DNA of 64,000 nt from Cellvibrionaceae bacterium (GCA_024707385.1 JANPZW010000009.1:248001-312000), one strand, 5' to 3'. Positions 46,513 to 56,121 are shown, numbered from the stretch's first letter. Notes: generated from the letters alone by a model not told the origin. Made by a program: numbers and translations.

Positions 46513-48125
46513 GGTGCACCTCCCGGATTGGGCACGGCGGGTTGTGATAAGACCTGCTGAATATAACCTTGCGGCGCATGCAAAGAAGCCGCGGTCCGAT
46601 CCAGGTAGCGCTTCAAGGGCCCTGCCTGAACCGTGAACAACACGCAGATCAGTACCAGCGCGAAAATCGGTGCTGCTTCCGTTACCTGCAAACGCGGGGT
46701 TTTTGAGACCGGCGATGCCCAGAAAGTCCGCACGCCGAAACGCATCAGCGCCAGAACAGCGGCGAAACCCGACACCACGATCAAGATCAGCAAGGTCCAA
46801 CCGGAATAGCCCAAGGTTGTTTCCGCGTGTTCTGTCAGAAGCGCGTGGAAAATACTGAATTTCGCAATAAATCCGGATAAAGGTGGCAGGCCGGCCATAA
46901 TCAAGGCGCAACCGGCAAACGCGAGCCCCAGAAACGCCAGGGCGCCGGGAACCGCCACACCCGCCGATTCACCCGGCTCATCTTCGATGGCGAAAGCTTC
47001 CATGGTCAGTGCCAGCATCGCCGCGGCCGGGTTGCGAATCCGCTCGATCAATTCGATCAACAACATGAAGGCCGCCACCGCCAGGGTGGAGCTGAGCAGA
47101 TAAAACAAGGCGGCACTGGTTAAAGACACCTGGCCGTAACTGATCACCGCCAGCAGAGTACCCGAGGAAATAATCGCGCTGTAACTCGCTAAACGCCCCG
47201 GCTCCTGGCTGGCATACATGCCGATCAAGCCAAATGCGATGGTGCCCACGCCGCCCCACAACAACACCGCTGCGCCGAAATACGCAGATCCTCCCGCCTC
47301 GTGAGAAAAGATCAGTGACCACAGCCGCAACACGGTATAAATCCCCACCTTGGTCACCAGCACCAGCATGGCAGCCACCGGCGGCGACGCAGCGGAATAA
47401 GTGGTTGGCAGCCAGAAGGAAAGCGGCCAGATGGCGCTTTTGGTGAGGAAGGCCACCGCCAAAATGGCCGCCGCTATGTGCAGCAACTGGCGATCCGTGG
47501 CGTTAAGTGCAACCGTCTTCGCCGCTATGTCCGCCATGTTGAGCGTGCCGGTGGCCGCATAAATCAGCGCCACACCGATCAGGAACAACAATGAGCACAA
47601 CAGGTTGACCACGATGAACTGCATGCTCGCGCGGACACGGACACTGTTGTAGCCGTGCAATACCAGCCCATAGGACGCGGCCAGCATCACCTCGAAAAAT
47701 ACAAACAGGTTAAACAAATCCCCAGTCAGGAAGGCGCCGTTCAACCCCATCAGAAGAAATTGAAACAGAGAAAAATAGTGAACCCCGACGCGCCCCCAGC
47801 GCACATAGGAATACCACAAGGCCCCCAGGCCCATTACAGATGTCAGTAAAAGCATCAACACGGCAAGGCGGTCCACCACCAGGGCGATGCCGAAAGGCGC
47901 GACCCAGTTCGCCGCCAGATAAACACCGATGCCGCCGGACCAGTGGTCTTTTTCGACCAACTGCAACAAACACAAAGCGGCAGCAAATTGCGCCGCGGTA
48001 CTAACAGCGCTCAGGCCGAAGCGCAGAGAATAGTTGCGCCGACTGAAGAGGATCAGCAATGCCGCGCTGACCATGGGCAACAGAATCGGCAGGATAATCA
48101 GGTGACTGCTCCACTGCTCCATCAT
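46509..48125 (-). CDS. mnhD: Mrp Na+/H+ antiporter subunit D
   Basis: A 538-residue, roughly 14-helix subunit homologous to NADH-quinone oxidoreductase ND2/ND4/ND5-type proton channels. Visible marks include DRLAVLMLLLTSVMGLGALW, GDLFNLFVFFEVMLAASYGL with the conserved Glu, and KSAIWPLSFWLPTTYSAASP with the conserved Lys in the ion path. It overlaps mnhC at its start and mnhE at its end. No frameshift is seen. Confidence 0.95.
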   Translation of the reverse strand: MMEQWSSHLIILPILLPMVSAALLILFSRRNYSLRFGLSAVSTAAQFAAALCLLQLVEKDHWSGGIGVYLAANWVAPFGIALVVDRLAVLMLLLTSVMGLGALWYSYVRWGRVGVHYFSLFQFLLMGLNGAFLTGDLFNLFVFFEVMLAASYGLVLHGYNSVRVRASMQFIVVNLLCSLLFLIGVALIYAATGTLNMADIAAKTVALNATDRQLLHIAAAILAVAFLTKSAIWPLSFWLPTTYSAASPPVAAMLVLVTKVGIYTVLRLWSLIFSHEAGGSAYFGAAVLLWGGVGTIAFGLIGMYASQEPGRLASYSAIISSGTLLAVISYGQVSLTSAALFYLLSSTLAVAAFMLLIELIERIRNPAAAMLALTMEAFAIEDEPGESAGVAVPGALAFLGLAFAGCALIMAGLPPLSGFIAKFSIFHALLTEHAETTLGYSGWTLLILIVVSGFAAVLALMRFGVRTFWASPVSKTPRLQVTEAAPIFALVLICVLFTVQAGPLKRYLDRTAASLHAPQGYIQQVLSQPAVPNPGGAP

Positions 48126-48460
48126 GCGGATTCCTTACCATCCACATGATCGGTTCCAGTCAAACCGCGCGACGCCAGCAGGACCACCAGATAAAGCGCT
48201 GTGCTGGCAAAACCGATGACGATGGCGGTCAACACCAGCGCCTGGGGCAGCGGATCGGCAAACTGGGCGGGGTCGATATTTTCCGTAAGCGTGATAGGCG
48301 CCTGATTGAGCTTCGCCCGTCCCATCAAAAAGATGAACAGATTGACTGCATACGACAGCAGCAGCAGGCCGGTGATGACTTGGAACGTCCTCGGTCGCAA
48401 CACCAGCCACACGCCGGATCCAAACAGGACGCCAATGGAAAGGGCAAGAACAGCTTCCAC
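48122..48460 (-). CDS. mnhC: Mrp Na+/H+ antiporter subunit C
   Basis: A 112-residue, three-helix subunit homologous to NuoK. The family segments are SGVWLVLRPRTFQVITGLLL and ADPLPQALVLTAIVIGFAST, with a Glu/Asp-poor C-terminal tail. It overlaps the end of mnhA(B) by one base and the start of mnhD by four, so the whole operon is translationally coupled. Confidence 0.94.
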   Translation of the reverse strand: MEAVLALSIGVLFGSGVWLVLRPRTFQVITGLLLLSYAVNLFIFLMGRAKLNQAPITLTENIDPAQFADPLPQALVLTAIVIGFASTALYLVVLLASRGLTGTDHVDGKESA

Positions 48461-51357
48461 TAGTTGAGCTCCTTGAGAATCTGAGAATCGGTCTGAGTGC
48501 TGCCCGGTTGCCTGTGGCTGCGCAGGGACTGGTGCGCCAGCGCCACCAGAATCAAAGTCGTACTGCCCACCACCACGGCGAACACACCCAGGTCAAACAA
48601 GAAGGCGCTCGGCACGTGAATCTCCCCCAGCACCGGCAGAGCCAGATGGGCTGTGTGACTGGTGAGGAAGGGGTAACCGAACAACCAGGCGCCGGTCGCG
48701 GTTGCCAGCACAATCATCAAGCCAAAAGACAGCCAGCGGTGCGGCCGCAGATGCAGACGGGTTTCGATCCAGTTGGTGCCGGCGAGCATGTATTGAAGAA
48801 TAATCGCTATGGCAAAGGTCAACCCCGCGACAAACCCGCCTCCCGGCAGATTGTGGCCGCGCATAAAGAGATAGGCGGCGATCATGGCAATGACCGGCGA
48901 CAGCAGGCGCAGATAAACTCCCGGAATCATCAGATAACCCGAAGAGGCCTGCTGATGAGGTGTCTGACTGGAGGCTGGATCAACGGAATCCGTCTGCTGC
49001 ACCGGCAATTGAATACTTTCCGGCGCGGGACGGAAACGTCGCAAGAGCGCGTAGACCGTCAAGGATACGATCGTCAAAACGCAGATCTCGCCCATGGTGT
49101 CAAAACCGCGGAAATCCACCAGTAACACGTTCACCACATTGCTGCCGCCGCCTTCGCTGAGCGCTCGCAAGACGAAAAAGTCGCTGATGGATTGATGCGC
49201 GGGGTTGATCATCACCCAATAGCTCAAGGCCGCCATACCCAGCCCGGTTATAAAAGCCACCGCCAAATCGCGGGAGCGGCGCCCCCACACAGTCCAGGGA
49301 ATCACCAAGTTGAGTTCTTGTGGCGGTCGCCGTGGAGGCAGCCAGCGCAGGCCGAGCAAGATCAGAATTGCGGTGACGGTTTCCACCATCAGCTGCGTAA
49401 GGGCCAGATCGGGCGCCGACAGCGCGAGAAAGGTAATGCAGGTGATCACTCCCGTGCCGCCGAGCAGAGCCAGCGCGCGCAGACGGTGATATTTGGCCTG
49501 CCAGGCCGCACCCACCGCACAGGCGCAGCCCATTAGCCAAAGCAGAGCGAAAGCCGGATCAAAATTATTGGTCGCATCGCCAAGCTCAAATGACATATCG
49601 CGCGGCCAGGTCGCTGCCGCCGCAATCACTGAAACGGTCAGAATCACGAGAATCTGCGGCTGTATGCGCCGGGTGCTGAACCATTTTTCCAGGCGTCCGG
49701 CGGCAACCGAGAGGGGGAGAGAAGCACTGTTTCATAAGCCTGTGCCCCACTGAACCGGTGCAACAGCGGAACCTTCTCCCGTTGCGTGAGATTGGCGTAA
49801 GTACGCAACAACATATAAAAGGCCACGCCGAGTAACAGCGCGGCGATGCTCATCATCAGCGGTGTATTAAAGCCGTGCCAGACCGCGAGGCTGTATTCCG
49901 GCGTCTGGATTCCGAGCACCGACTGCACCGCGATGTGCAATACAGGGCCAATGCTGAGGCCAGGGATAATGCCTACGATCAAACAACACAACACCAAGAT
50001 CTCCACTGGGAACCTCATCCAGCGCGGCGGCTCGTGGGGTTGCGACGGCAGATCCTGCGCCGGCTTGCCGAAAAAGACGTAAATAAAACGCAGGGAGTAG
50101 GCAACGCTGAAGATTCCATACACCACGGCCGCAATCGACATCCAGTTGCCGTAACCCCATTCCAACGCCTGGGAGAAAAACATCTCCTTGGACAGGAAGC
50201 CGTTCAACAAAGGCACACCCGCCATCGCCGCACTGGCGATGATTGCCAGGATGGAGGTCTGCGGCATCATGGACAAAAGCCCGCGCAATTTACGCATATC
50301 ACGGGTGCCACTTTCGTGGTCGATGATTCCGACAGCCATAAAAAGTGAAGCTTTAAAGGTGGCGTGATTCAGCGTATGGAAAATCGCCGCCACCATGGCG
50401 AGTGGCGAGCCGATACCCAGGAGAACGGTAATCAGGCCGAGGTGACTGATGGTGGAATACGCCAGCAGGCCTTTCAGATCGTGCTGGAAGATCGCCATAA
50501 ATGAGCCGATCAGCATGGTGGCGATTCCCGCTCCAGCCACCACCCAGGTCCATTCGTCCGTGCCGGACAAAATCGGCCACAGGCGAATCAGCAGAAAAAT
50601 CCCCGCTTTCACCATAGTGGCCGAGTGCAAATAGGAGGAGACCGGCGTGGGTGCCGCCATCGCGTGAGGCAGCCAGAAATGAAACGGGAACTGCGCACTT
50701 TTCGTCAACGCACCCAAGGCAATCAGAATGAAGGTCGGCACGTACCAGGGATGAGCACGAACCAGATCCCCAACAGCGAGCACATCATCCAATTCATAAC
50801 TGCCCACGATGTGGCCGAGCATCAACACCCCAGCCAACAGACAGAGCCCGCCGGTCGCCGTGACCGTGAGCGCCATACGCGCGCCGCGCCGGGCGTCGGC
50901 GCGATGGTGCCAATAACTGATCAACAGAAACGAGGCCAGACTGGTGAGTTCCCAGAACATCACCAACTGAATCAGATTGCCCGACAGAACCACGCCGACC
51001 ATGGCGCCCATAAATGCGAGCAGAAAAGAAAAAGAAACGCGGCACCGGATCCTGGGGCGACATGTAATAGCGGGCGTATAGCACCACCAGCAGGGTAATC
51101 ACCTGGATCAAACCCATGAACAGCCACGCCAGACCATCCATGCGCAAGGAGAAGTACAGACCCAGCTCCGGCATCCAATCGAGGCGATAGCGGATCACCT
51201 CGCCATCCGCGATCGCAGGATACAAACAGATGGTGACGACCAACCCGCCAACTGCGATGAAGCCAGCCAGCCACGCTTCACGATTGCGCGCGTCCTCCGG
51301 CATACAGGCAGCGATAAAGCTGCCGATAAAGGGCATTAAGATCAGGCTCAGCAACAT
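48460..51357 (-). CDS. mnhA: Mrp Na+/H+ antiporter fused subunit A-B (two frameshifts)
   Basis: The largest subunit, with the MrpB-like region fused to its C-terminus as in group-2 (Pha-type) operons. Three frames make up one protein of about 965 residues. Near 51024-51027 one A too many splits PRFFFF from LLAFMGAMVGVVLSG; at 49713-49717 one base is missing from a G-run (C on the coding strand), after which the frame continues SVAAGRLEKWFSTRR and on through the middle and MrpB parts. Conserved helices include GNLIQLVMFWELTSLASFLL, KSAQFPFHFWLPHAMAAPTP and DTMGEICVLTIVSLTVYALL. The B-like region has GHNLPGGGFVAGLTFAIAI. The start of the whole operon is here; the 195-base upstream region probably holds its promoter. 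Confidence 0.93.
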
Positions 51358-51552
51358 AGTTTCGTCAGCGTAAACGGCGTTAGACCAATGGTGGGAGGAC
51401 CAGGCATCCGTCTACCCAACCACCAGAATTTTCGACCTGCAAGACTAACATGCGATGGGGGCAAAGTGTGAAGCGGTCTACAGGGATTCCCCAGCTCGCG
51501 CCAAGGCCTGGGGATTCTAGAAATACAGCGACAGGTTTATAGTAGCGCCCAC

Positions 51553-51628
<76 letters not shown>

Positions 51629-51739
51629 GTGAAATCAATCACTTATGAAACCCCGCCAAAGAGCAATTCCCTTCCTGCGTAACAATTGCGTAACAGCATT
51701 CCACTTGCACCACCCCAATCACACCAAAGAGGATCAACC

Positions 51740-52204
51740 ATGCAAGTCATTGCTCACCAACGTGCCGCAGTAATCAAACTTAAGGAACCCAAAAAGCCTG
51801 ATATATGGAGCTTGCCATTCACCAACAGAAAAGAAAGGTCGCTTTGGGCGCTGCCCGCTATCGGTGGGTATGACGGAGGCTATAAAACGGGGAGCGCAAT
51901 GGCGCTTGTATTTCTGAAATATATGAGAGGAAAGGACACCCCCGGCCACGAACTTACGATAATTCTGGAGGCAATTTTCCGGCGCATCCAAGGAGCCGGA
52001 GGTCCTAAGCCGCCCCTTGAGGAGCCTGGTGGTGCCTACGCTAGCTTGCGTGGCCAGTATGTTGGATTCTTCAACACCGTTACTGGGTGGGTGTGGACCG
52101 CAGCAACAAGGCATGGCGATTCACTTGACGAGCTATCGGACGCCGATTTAGTGGCACAAGCGAATGACGGTTTGAGGTGTGATGAAGCGGAGGTTAATTT
52201 ATGA
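51740..52204 (+). CDS. Hypothetical element cargo protein
   Basis: A 154-residue soluble protein, first gene inside attL. The ATG at 51740 has AAAGAGGATC upstream; the frame is open 18 codons further but without a ribosome site. It contains SLWALPAIGGYDGGYKTGSA and MALVFLKYMRGKDTPGHELT and has no signal peptide or membrane helix. I recognise no family. Its stop overlaps the next gene (ATGA), so the two act as a unit, transcribed against the capsid genes. Position suggests accessory cargo such as defence or regulation, but there is no direct evidence. Confidence 0.7.
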   Translation: MQVIAHQRAAVIKLKEPKKPDIWSLPFTNRKERSLWALPAIGGYDGGYKTGSAMALVFLKYMRGKDTPGHELTIILEAIFRRIQGAGGPKPPLEEPGGAYASLRGQYVGFFNTVTGWVWTAATRHGDSLDELSDADLVAQANDGLRCDEAEVNL

Positions 52205-52506
52205 GCGGATTCAAAACCTTCGCCACTCCGGATGCCCAAGCCTCCACCATGATTGAGGTCAGGGATCTGCAACATCATGAAATGCTGTCTGCTCATAACC
52301 CTGTAAGTGCAAACAACATTGCCGAGTCGCAGCAGTGCCTATTTGACATCCTGCTAGTGGCTGAAAGCTTGGAGTCGGCCTCCCGTATCGAGCACAACCA
52401 ACATTTGGTAGAGAGCCTTGGGAAATATCTGAAAATTTTGATAAATCAGACAGGTGACCATCTCGGCCCAGTTTTCGCCGCATTCAACGTAAAAAGCATT
52501 CTGTAA
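52201..52506 (+). CDS. Hypothetical protein coupled to the preceding cargo gene
   Basis: A 101-residue, mainly helical protein with NPVSANNIAESQQCLFDILL and HNQHLVESLGKYLKILINQT. It overlaps the upstream gene by four bases and ends 182 bases before the Panacea gene. Neither family nor function is recognised. The pairing pattern (larger soluble protein followed by a small helical protein) also occurs in toxin-antitoxin and anti-defence modules, but nothing specific supports that here. Confidence 0.6.
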   Translation: MSGFKTFATPDAQASTMIEVRDLQHHEMLSAHNPVSANNIAESQQCLFDILLVAESLESASRIEHNQHLVESLGKYLKILINQTGDHLGPVFAAFNVKSIL

Positions 52507-52634
52507 GGCAAAGCGGGCCACGCCCTGTGGCCCCTTTCACAAACCTAATCACCAGCACTCTGTCGGTCTGAGAGCTGTATCTCGCGAGCCAATTCGCACG
52601 CCCTCTTGACGTTGTGCTAAACTATTGATCTATC

Positions 52635-52665
52635 TGTGGATAAGCTGTAAACAAATTGTGGATTA
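52635..52665 (-). repeat. DnaA-box-like motifs upstream of the Panacea gene
   Basis: TGTGGATAA, the exact reverse complement of TTATCCACA, is at 52635-52643, and a one-mismatch copy, TGTGGATTA, at 52657-52665, 22 bases on (two helical turns). They lie between the TTGACG at 52606-52611 (possible -35) and the start codon at 52689. The same motif precedes the Fic operon at 4.0-4.2 kb. Confidence 0.55.
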
Positions 52666-52688
52666 TTACAGGACGGAGGTGACGACAC

Positions 52689-53237
52689 ATGTTCTCTGAA
52701 GAAAAAGTCGCCCAAATGACCGCTTACTTGCTCAGCCTCAGTGGCGGGCGAGAGAGTTACTTGAAAATATTGAAAATGTTATACCTTGCGGACAGGGACT
52801 ACCTTGGGCGTTTTGGCATTTCAATTTCAGGAGACGCGATGGTAGCAATGCCGCACGGCCCTGTTCTTAGCCAGACTTACGATTGCTGCAAAGGCGGTGG
52901 TGAGGGCGGATGGTCAAACTGGATCAAAGGGGAGGCCAACTACGAAATAGGGCTGAAGCGGGCTGTGCTTGAAAGGGACGATCTTGACGAACTCAATGAT
53001 GTTCAGATCGAAACCCTGCGATCTATTCACGAACAGTACCGCCACATGAGTCGCTGGGAAATTCGTGATTACACCCACAACCATTGTGACGAATGGGAAG
53101 ATCCTCAGGGAAGTTCATGGCCTATTAGCCCGGAGTCAGTCTTTGTGGCGCTCGGCAAAAGCCCTGACGAAGTCAAGGCGTTGACCAGCCATCTAGCAGA
53201 GCGTAAGCAACTGGAACAAATCATTCATTCGTCATGA
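52689..53237 (+). CDS. Panacea-domain (DUF4065/SocA-like) protein, candidate antitoxin
   Basis: A 182-residue protein with the Panacea/DUF4065 pattern: YLLSLSGGRESYLKILKMLYLADRDYL at residues about 11-37 (the LxKLLYLAD core), GDAMVAMPHGPVLSQTYD and a later EIRDYTHNHCDEW. Panacea domains act as antitoxins for many unrelated toxins (PanAT systems) and as adaptors such as SocA. It overlaps the next gene by four bases (ATGA), the expected layout of a two-gene toxin-antitoxin unit. The ribosome site GGAGGT is strong. Two DnaA-box-like motifs lie in its promoter region. Confidence 0.85.
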   Translation: MFSEEKVAQMTAYLLSLSGGRESYLKILKMLYLADRDYLGRFGISISGDAMVAMPHGPVLSQTYDCCKGGGEGGWSNWIKGEANYEIGLKRAVLERDDLDELNDVQIETLRSIHEQYRHMSRWEIRDYTHNHCDEWEDPQGSSWPISPESVFVALGKSPDEVKALTSHLAERKQLEQIIHSS

Positions 53238-53647
53238 GTGACCCGGGATATACGCCCACGAGGAAGGGCTCGCTTCTAATAATCTCCGGCCCCGTTGAGC
53301 ATCTGTACTTCATCTGCAACGACCCGGTATTCTTTCCTGCAAAGGCCAGCGATTGTTTTCTCGCCGTTAATATCACGAGCATAAAGCCTGAGATCCAGCA
53401 TGACACTACGTGCGTAGTAGTGCCAGGCGATCACCCGTTTGTTGTTCGACCAAGCTACGCATACTATGAAAAAGCGGAAATCTTTGGGGCTGAAACAACC
53501 AGAAGGCGAGTTGCTACCGGTGACTACAAAACTCATCATTCGTGCTCGGATCAGCTAATCGACAGGGTTATTGCCGGTTTTACCACTTCTCCTTTTGTAT
53601 CGCCCAAAATCAGAAAATATGCTGAGAAGTATTGTTTTGGTGCTTAG
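53234..53647 (+). CDS. Candidate toxin paired with the Panacea antitoxin
   Basis: A 137-residue protein coupled to the Panacea gene by an ATGA overlap. It has a beta-rich N-terminal half (GSLLIISGPVEHLYFICND) and a VVVPGDHPFVVRPSYAYY segment followed by a helical end. I recall similar proteins in phages and islands next to Panacea genes, but cannot check this. The beta-barrel-like pattern loosely recalls PemK/MazF-type folds, without the known catalytic residues, so the mode of action is unknown. The toxin call comes from context only. Confidence 0.6.
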   Translation: MSDPGYTPTRKGSLLIISGPVEHLYFICNDPVFFPAKASDCFLAVNITSIKPEIQHDTTCVVVPGDHPFVVRPSYAYYEKAEIFGAETTRRRVATGDYKTHHSCSDQLIDRVIAGFTTSPFVSPKIRKYAEKYCFGA

Positions 53648-53682
53648 ATTGCTAGCCTCCTTCAGGAGGGCTATGAGGTTCG

Positions 53683-54126
53683 CTAAACAAGCTTCAACTG
53701 TGGCGGTGGTGATGGTTTGAATTTACCCTGCACCACCTTTTCTGCCTTATTGCGCTGCCCCTCTTTTTTCCCGCCGTCACCCAATTTTTGGTGCTCATAT
53801 GGCAGCAGCGCCTTCGCCACATCCAGCCTTGTCTTGATATCCAAGCGGCGATCATTCATAGCATCCAGAAGCATCTCCATTGGATCTTCGAACACCTTCA
53901 TTTCTGATTCTGACGGAAGTGCATCCATACCGGCTGCGGGGGTTGTTTCGGATTCAATTGCTTTGAGTCGCGCGATATAAGCCAACACATTTGGGTGCCT
54001 TTCCAGCCGCGACCCTGCTTGGGCGGCTGATTTTTCTGGGCACCCAGCAATAACCGCGGCATCTTTTTTTGAGTGCCCCTGCATTCTCGCTTCTGCGTAG
54101 CAGCGCTGCTGCTCAGTTAATGACAT
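53683..54126 (-). CDS. Phage terminase small subunit
   Basis: TerS recognises the packaging site and recruits the large terminase. This 147-residue protein has the family's N-terminal HTH region (LTEQQRCYAEARMQGHSKKD, followed by AVIAGCPEKSAAQAGSRLER) and the downstream DPMEMLLDAMNDRRLDIKTR / AKALLPYEHQKLGDGGKKEG block with a Lys-rich tail. It is the last gene of the minus-strand structural cluster. No large terminase is found in the element. The 197-base region just upstream carries six GTTAA/TTAAC motifs that could be its binding site. Confidence 0.88.
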   Translation of the reverse strand: MSLTEQQRCYAEARMQGHSKKDAAVIAGCPEKSAAQAGSRLERHPNVLAYIARLKAIESETTPAAGMDALPSESEMKVFEDPMEMLLDAMNDRRLDIKTRLDVAKALLPYEHQKLGDGGKKEGQRNKAEKVVQGKFKPSPPPQLKLV

Positions 54127-54169
54127 AGCTTAGAAACCCTTGAGCTGGAACAGCCGACATAACCGGATT

Positions 54170-54239
54170 GTTAAAACTGGTTAATATCCTAAACAATCAA
54201 TCCGTTAACTTAACAATAAAACTTAACAGAATTCGTTAA
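54170..54239. repeat. Cluster of six GTTAA/TTAAC motifs upstream of terS
   Basis: GTTAA occurs at 54170-54174, 54180-54184, 54204-54208 (part of the palindrome GTTAAC) and 54235-54239, and TTAAC at 54210-54214 and 54223-54227, in an AT-rich 70-base stretch. It immediately precedes terS (start at 54126). It could be the packaging (pac/cos-type) site or an operator. No gene overlaps it. Confidence 0.55.
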
Positions 54240-54323
54240 ACAGGAAAAAATCCCCGAATGCGGTTGGGCGCGGTTTCCGGGTGGGCACGCTAAAAAAATA
54301 AAAGCCTACCCCCCCCTGGCTTT

Positions 54324-54584
54324 TCACTCCGCCCTTAAACCCTCACGCAACCCCGCTTTAAAATCTTCAAGAGCAAGCTGCGATACTACTTTCCCAATGG
54401 TTGCATCGACAGCCTGCTTGAAGGCGTCGGATTTAAGGAACGCATTATTTATTTGGGTAGCTTCGCACTGCGAAAGTTTGCCAGCTTCCACATCCTTACG
54501 AAGGCTTTCAGCCATCTGCCCGCCAATAAGTTCCTCAACGGCCGCGCGATCCACCTCGTATATACCGTGTTTTTCAAAGCTCAT
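54324..54584 (-). CDS. Small hypothetical phage-type protein
   Basis: An 86-residue, acidic, helical protein between portal and terS. The ATG at 54584 has GGAGG eight bases upstream, which decides the start over the TTG at 54599. It contains YEVDRAAVEELIGGQMAESL and ATQINNAFLKSDAFKQAVDA. No family is recognised. The location suggests a head or packaging accessory protein. Confidence 0.65.
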   Translation of the reverse strand: MSFEKHGIYEVDRAAVEELIGGQMAESLRKDVEAGKLSQCEATQINNAFLKSDAFKQAVDATIGKVVSQLALEDFKAGLREGLRAE

Positions 54585-54600
54585 AGGCTGCACCTCCAAT

Positions 54601-56121
54601 TCAATTAACGGCAGTAATGGTTTTATGACGAGAGTTGTAAAAACCAGCTATTTTCCAAATTCCTGTTGCTTCCGGATCTCCAGGCGCTACCCCACAAGGA
54701 ACATCGCGTTCGGCGTGGTACGCGAGCGCACCCTTTGCCACCATGCTCCCGCGCCTGTAAGCCACTGCGCTGCTATAGCCTGGCAGTGCAACAGCTTTGC
54801 CTTTGCCCTCCCATTGTTCGCTGTCCGAGTCTGGCGGCGCCGGCTGCTCGATCTTGTTGAGCCTCACCTGATCCAGCGGGTAATCCTGTTGCTGCAAATA
54901 AACCGTATCGCCACCCACCAGAGGACCGCGATTAAATCGGGCGCGGCCTTCATTAGGCGTTTCAATTGCACCAGCAACCAATTTTGTGGCCACCTCAGCG
55001 CGTTTGCCTTCATCCATGCGTAATAGCGGCTCCAGGTTCAGCTCGATCCCCAGCGGCGTGCTAATGCCCAGCCCCTCATCCAAAAGCGATTCCATGTGCT
55101 CAATGTGTTTTTGCAGAGCGTCTGCGTAATAGAGCTGATTAAGCCCATCCACACCCATACCGGCCGGAATACTGCCAATTCCAACCTTGAATGGCGGCAC
55201 GCCAAAAGCCTGGCAGATTTGTTCATCGCTGTAGCGCATCTGCTCAATCATTTGCGAATCCACAGATTTAACCGCAAATGAGGTGAACTTCATGTCGGCA
55301 CCAATAATGGCCACCTTTCCGGACTTATCGCCCGTGAAATTAGTGTTCCAGTATTCCTGGATTTTTTTGGCATCCGCATCAGTCATTCCTGCCGGCCCGG
55401 TGAGCAGCCCACCGGGTTGCGCGTTGTTCGCAAAAAATTGCGTGGCACTGCGCATGATTTTCATATTTTTTATGGCTGGCCAATTGGCCGCAGCCAGCGG
55501 AGGAATTCCAATAAGCGGGTGATATATCGTCATGCAACGGTCGTGAATAATTTCACTGGCGGGAACAATCAGATTTTCTGCCGACTCTTCCGGCAGCAAG
55601 GAATTGATCGCGTCGACTTGCAGCTGGTAATAAACCGCACCGGAATCCGAAACCATCGGCATCACGCGGTCCGGATTGAGCACGAACATTTCAATTACCA
55701 AGCCTCGCGTATCTCGGCGTTTCAGAATGTAAGAATTTCCACGCGTGAGCTTGGACAAAATCCAACACTCGCGAAATTGGGCGGCAGTTTGATAGGAATT
55801 CGGCTTGCGTAATACCGGATCGTATGCGGCCTTTGGCACAACTATCGAAACTCCATCATCACCCCACTGCCTCAGAGTAAACGGAAGCTTTCCAATATCG
55901 GACGCTATGCGATCAATGCAGGCATACAGCGTGGGATACGTTATTAGATCGCCGCGCTTTTCCTCGATATTCATTTGCCAAGCGCCTGCGAAAGGCTCAG
56001 AAATTCGACGCCAGCCACCGTGGTAGTCCTGAATGTTATTCAGTGACTTTTTCCCACTTATTGCAGTTCTCAGCACCTGGAATAACCTTTGGAGTTTTGG
56101 GGTTGGGCTGGCCATATGCAT
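54601..56121 (-). CDS. HK97-type phage portal protein with an extra C-terminal domain
   Basis: The portal forms the ring at one vertex of the head through which DNA is packaged. The 506-residue protein has TYPTLYACIDRIASDIGKLP, KLTRGNSYILKRRDTRG, LIGIPPLAAANWPAIKNMKI and YSDEQICQAFGVPPFKVGIG, all typical of HK97-family portals. The ATG at 56121 overlaps the capsid stop (TGATG); the frame is open further but inside the capsid gene. The last 60 or so residues (GYSSAVAYRRGSMVAKGALA, then a Trp-containing end) look like an added small beta domain similar to type-3 chitin/carbohydrate-binding modules, which is unusual for a portal. Confidence 0.9.
   Translation of the reverse strand: MHMASPTPKLQRLFQVLRTAISGKKSLNNIQDYHGGWRRISEPFAGAWQMNIEEKRGDLITYPTLYACIDRIASDIGKLPFTLRQWGDDGVSIVVPKAAYDPVLRKPNSYQTAAQFRECWILSKLTRGNSYILKRRDTRGLVIEMFVLNPDRVMPMVSDSGAVYYQLQVDAINSLLPEESAENLIVPASEIIHDRCMTIYHPLIGIPPLAAANWPAIKNMKIMRSATQFFANNAQPGGLLTGPAGMTDADAKKIQEYWNTNFTGDKSGKVAIIGADMKFTSFAVKSVDSQMIEQMRYSDEQICQAFGVPPFKVGIGSIPAGMGVDGLNQLYYADALQKHIEHMESLLDEGLGISTPLGIELNLEPLLRMDEGKRAEVATKLVAGAIETPNEGRARFNRGPLVGGDTVYLQQQDYPLDQVRLNKIEQPAPPDSDSEQWEGKGKAVALPGYSSAVAYRRGSMVAKGALAYHAERDVPCGVAPGDPEATGIWKIAGFYNSRHKTITAVN

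Noticed and set aside
46513..46911. N-terminal extension of MnhE
   Set aside because: The extension is antisense-like, Arg/Gly-rich sequence inside mnhD; the MMRWLP start overlaps the mnhD stop as in the rest of the operon.
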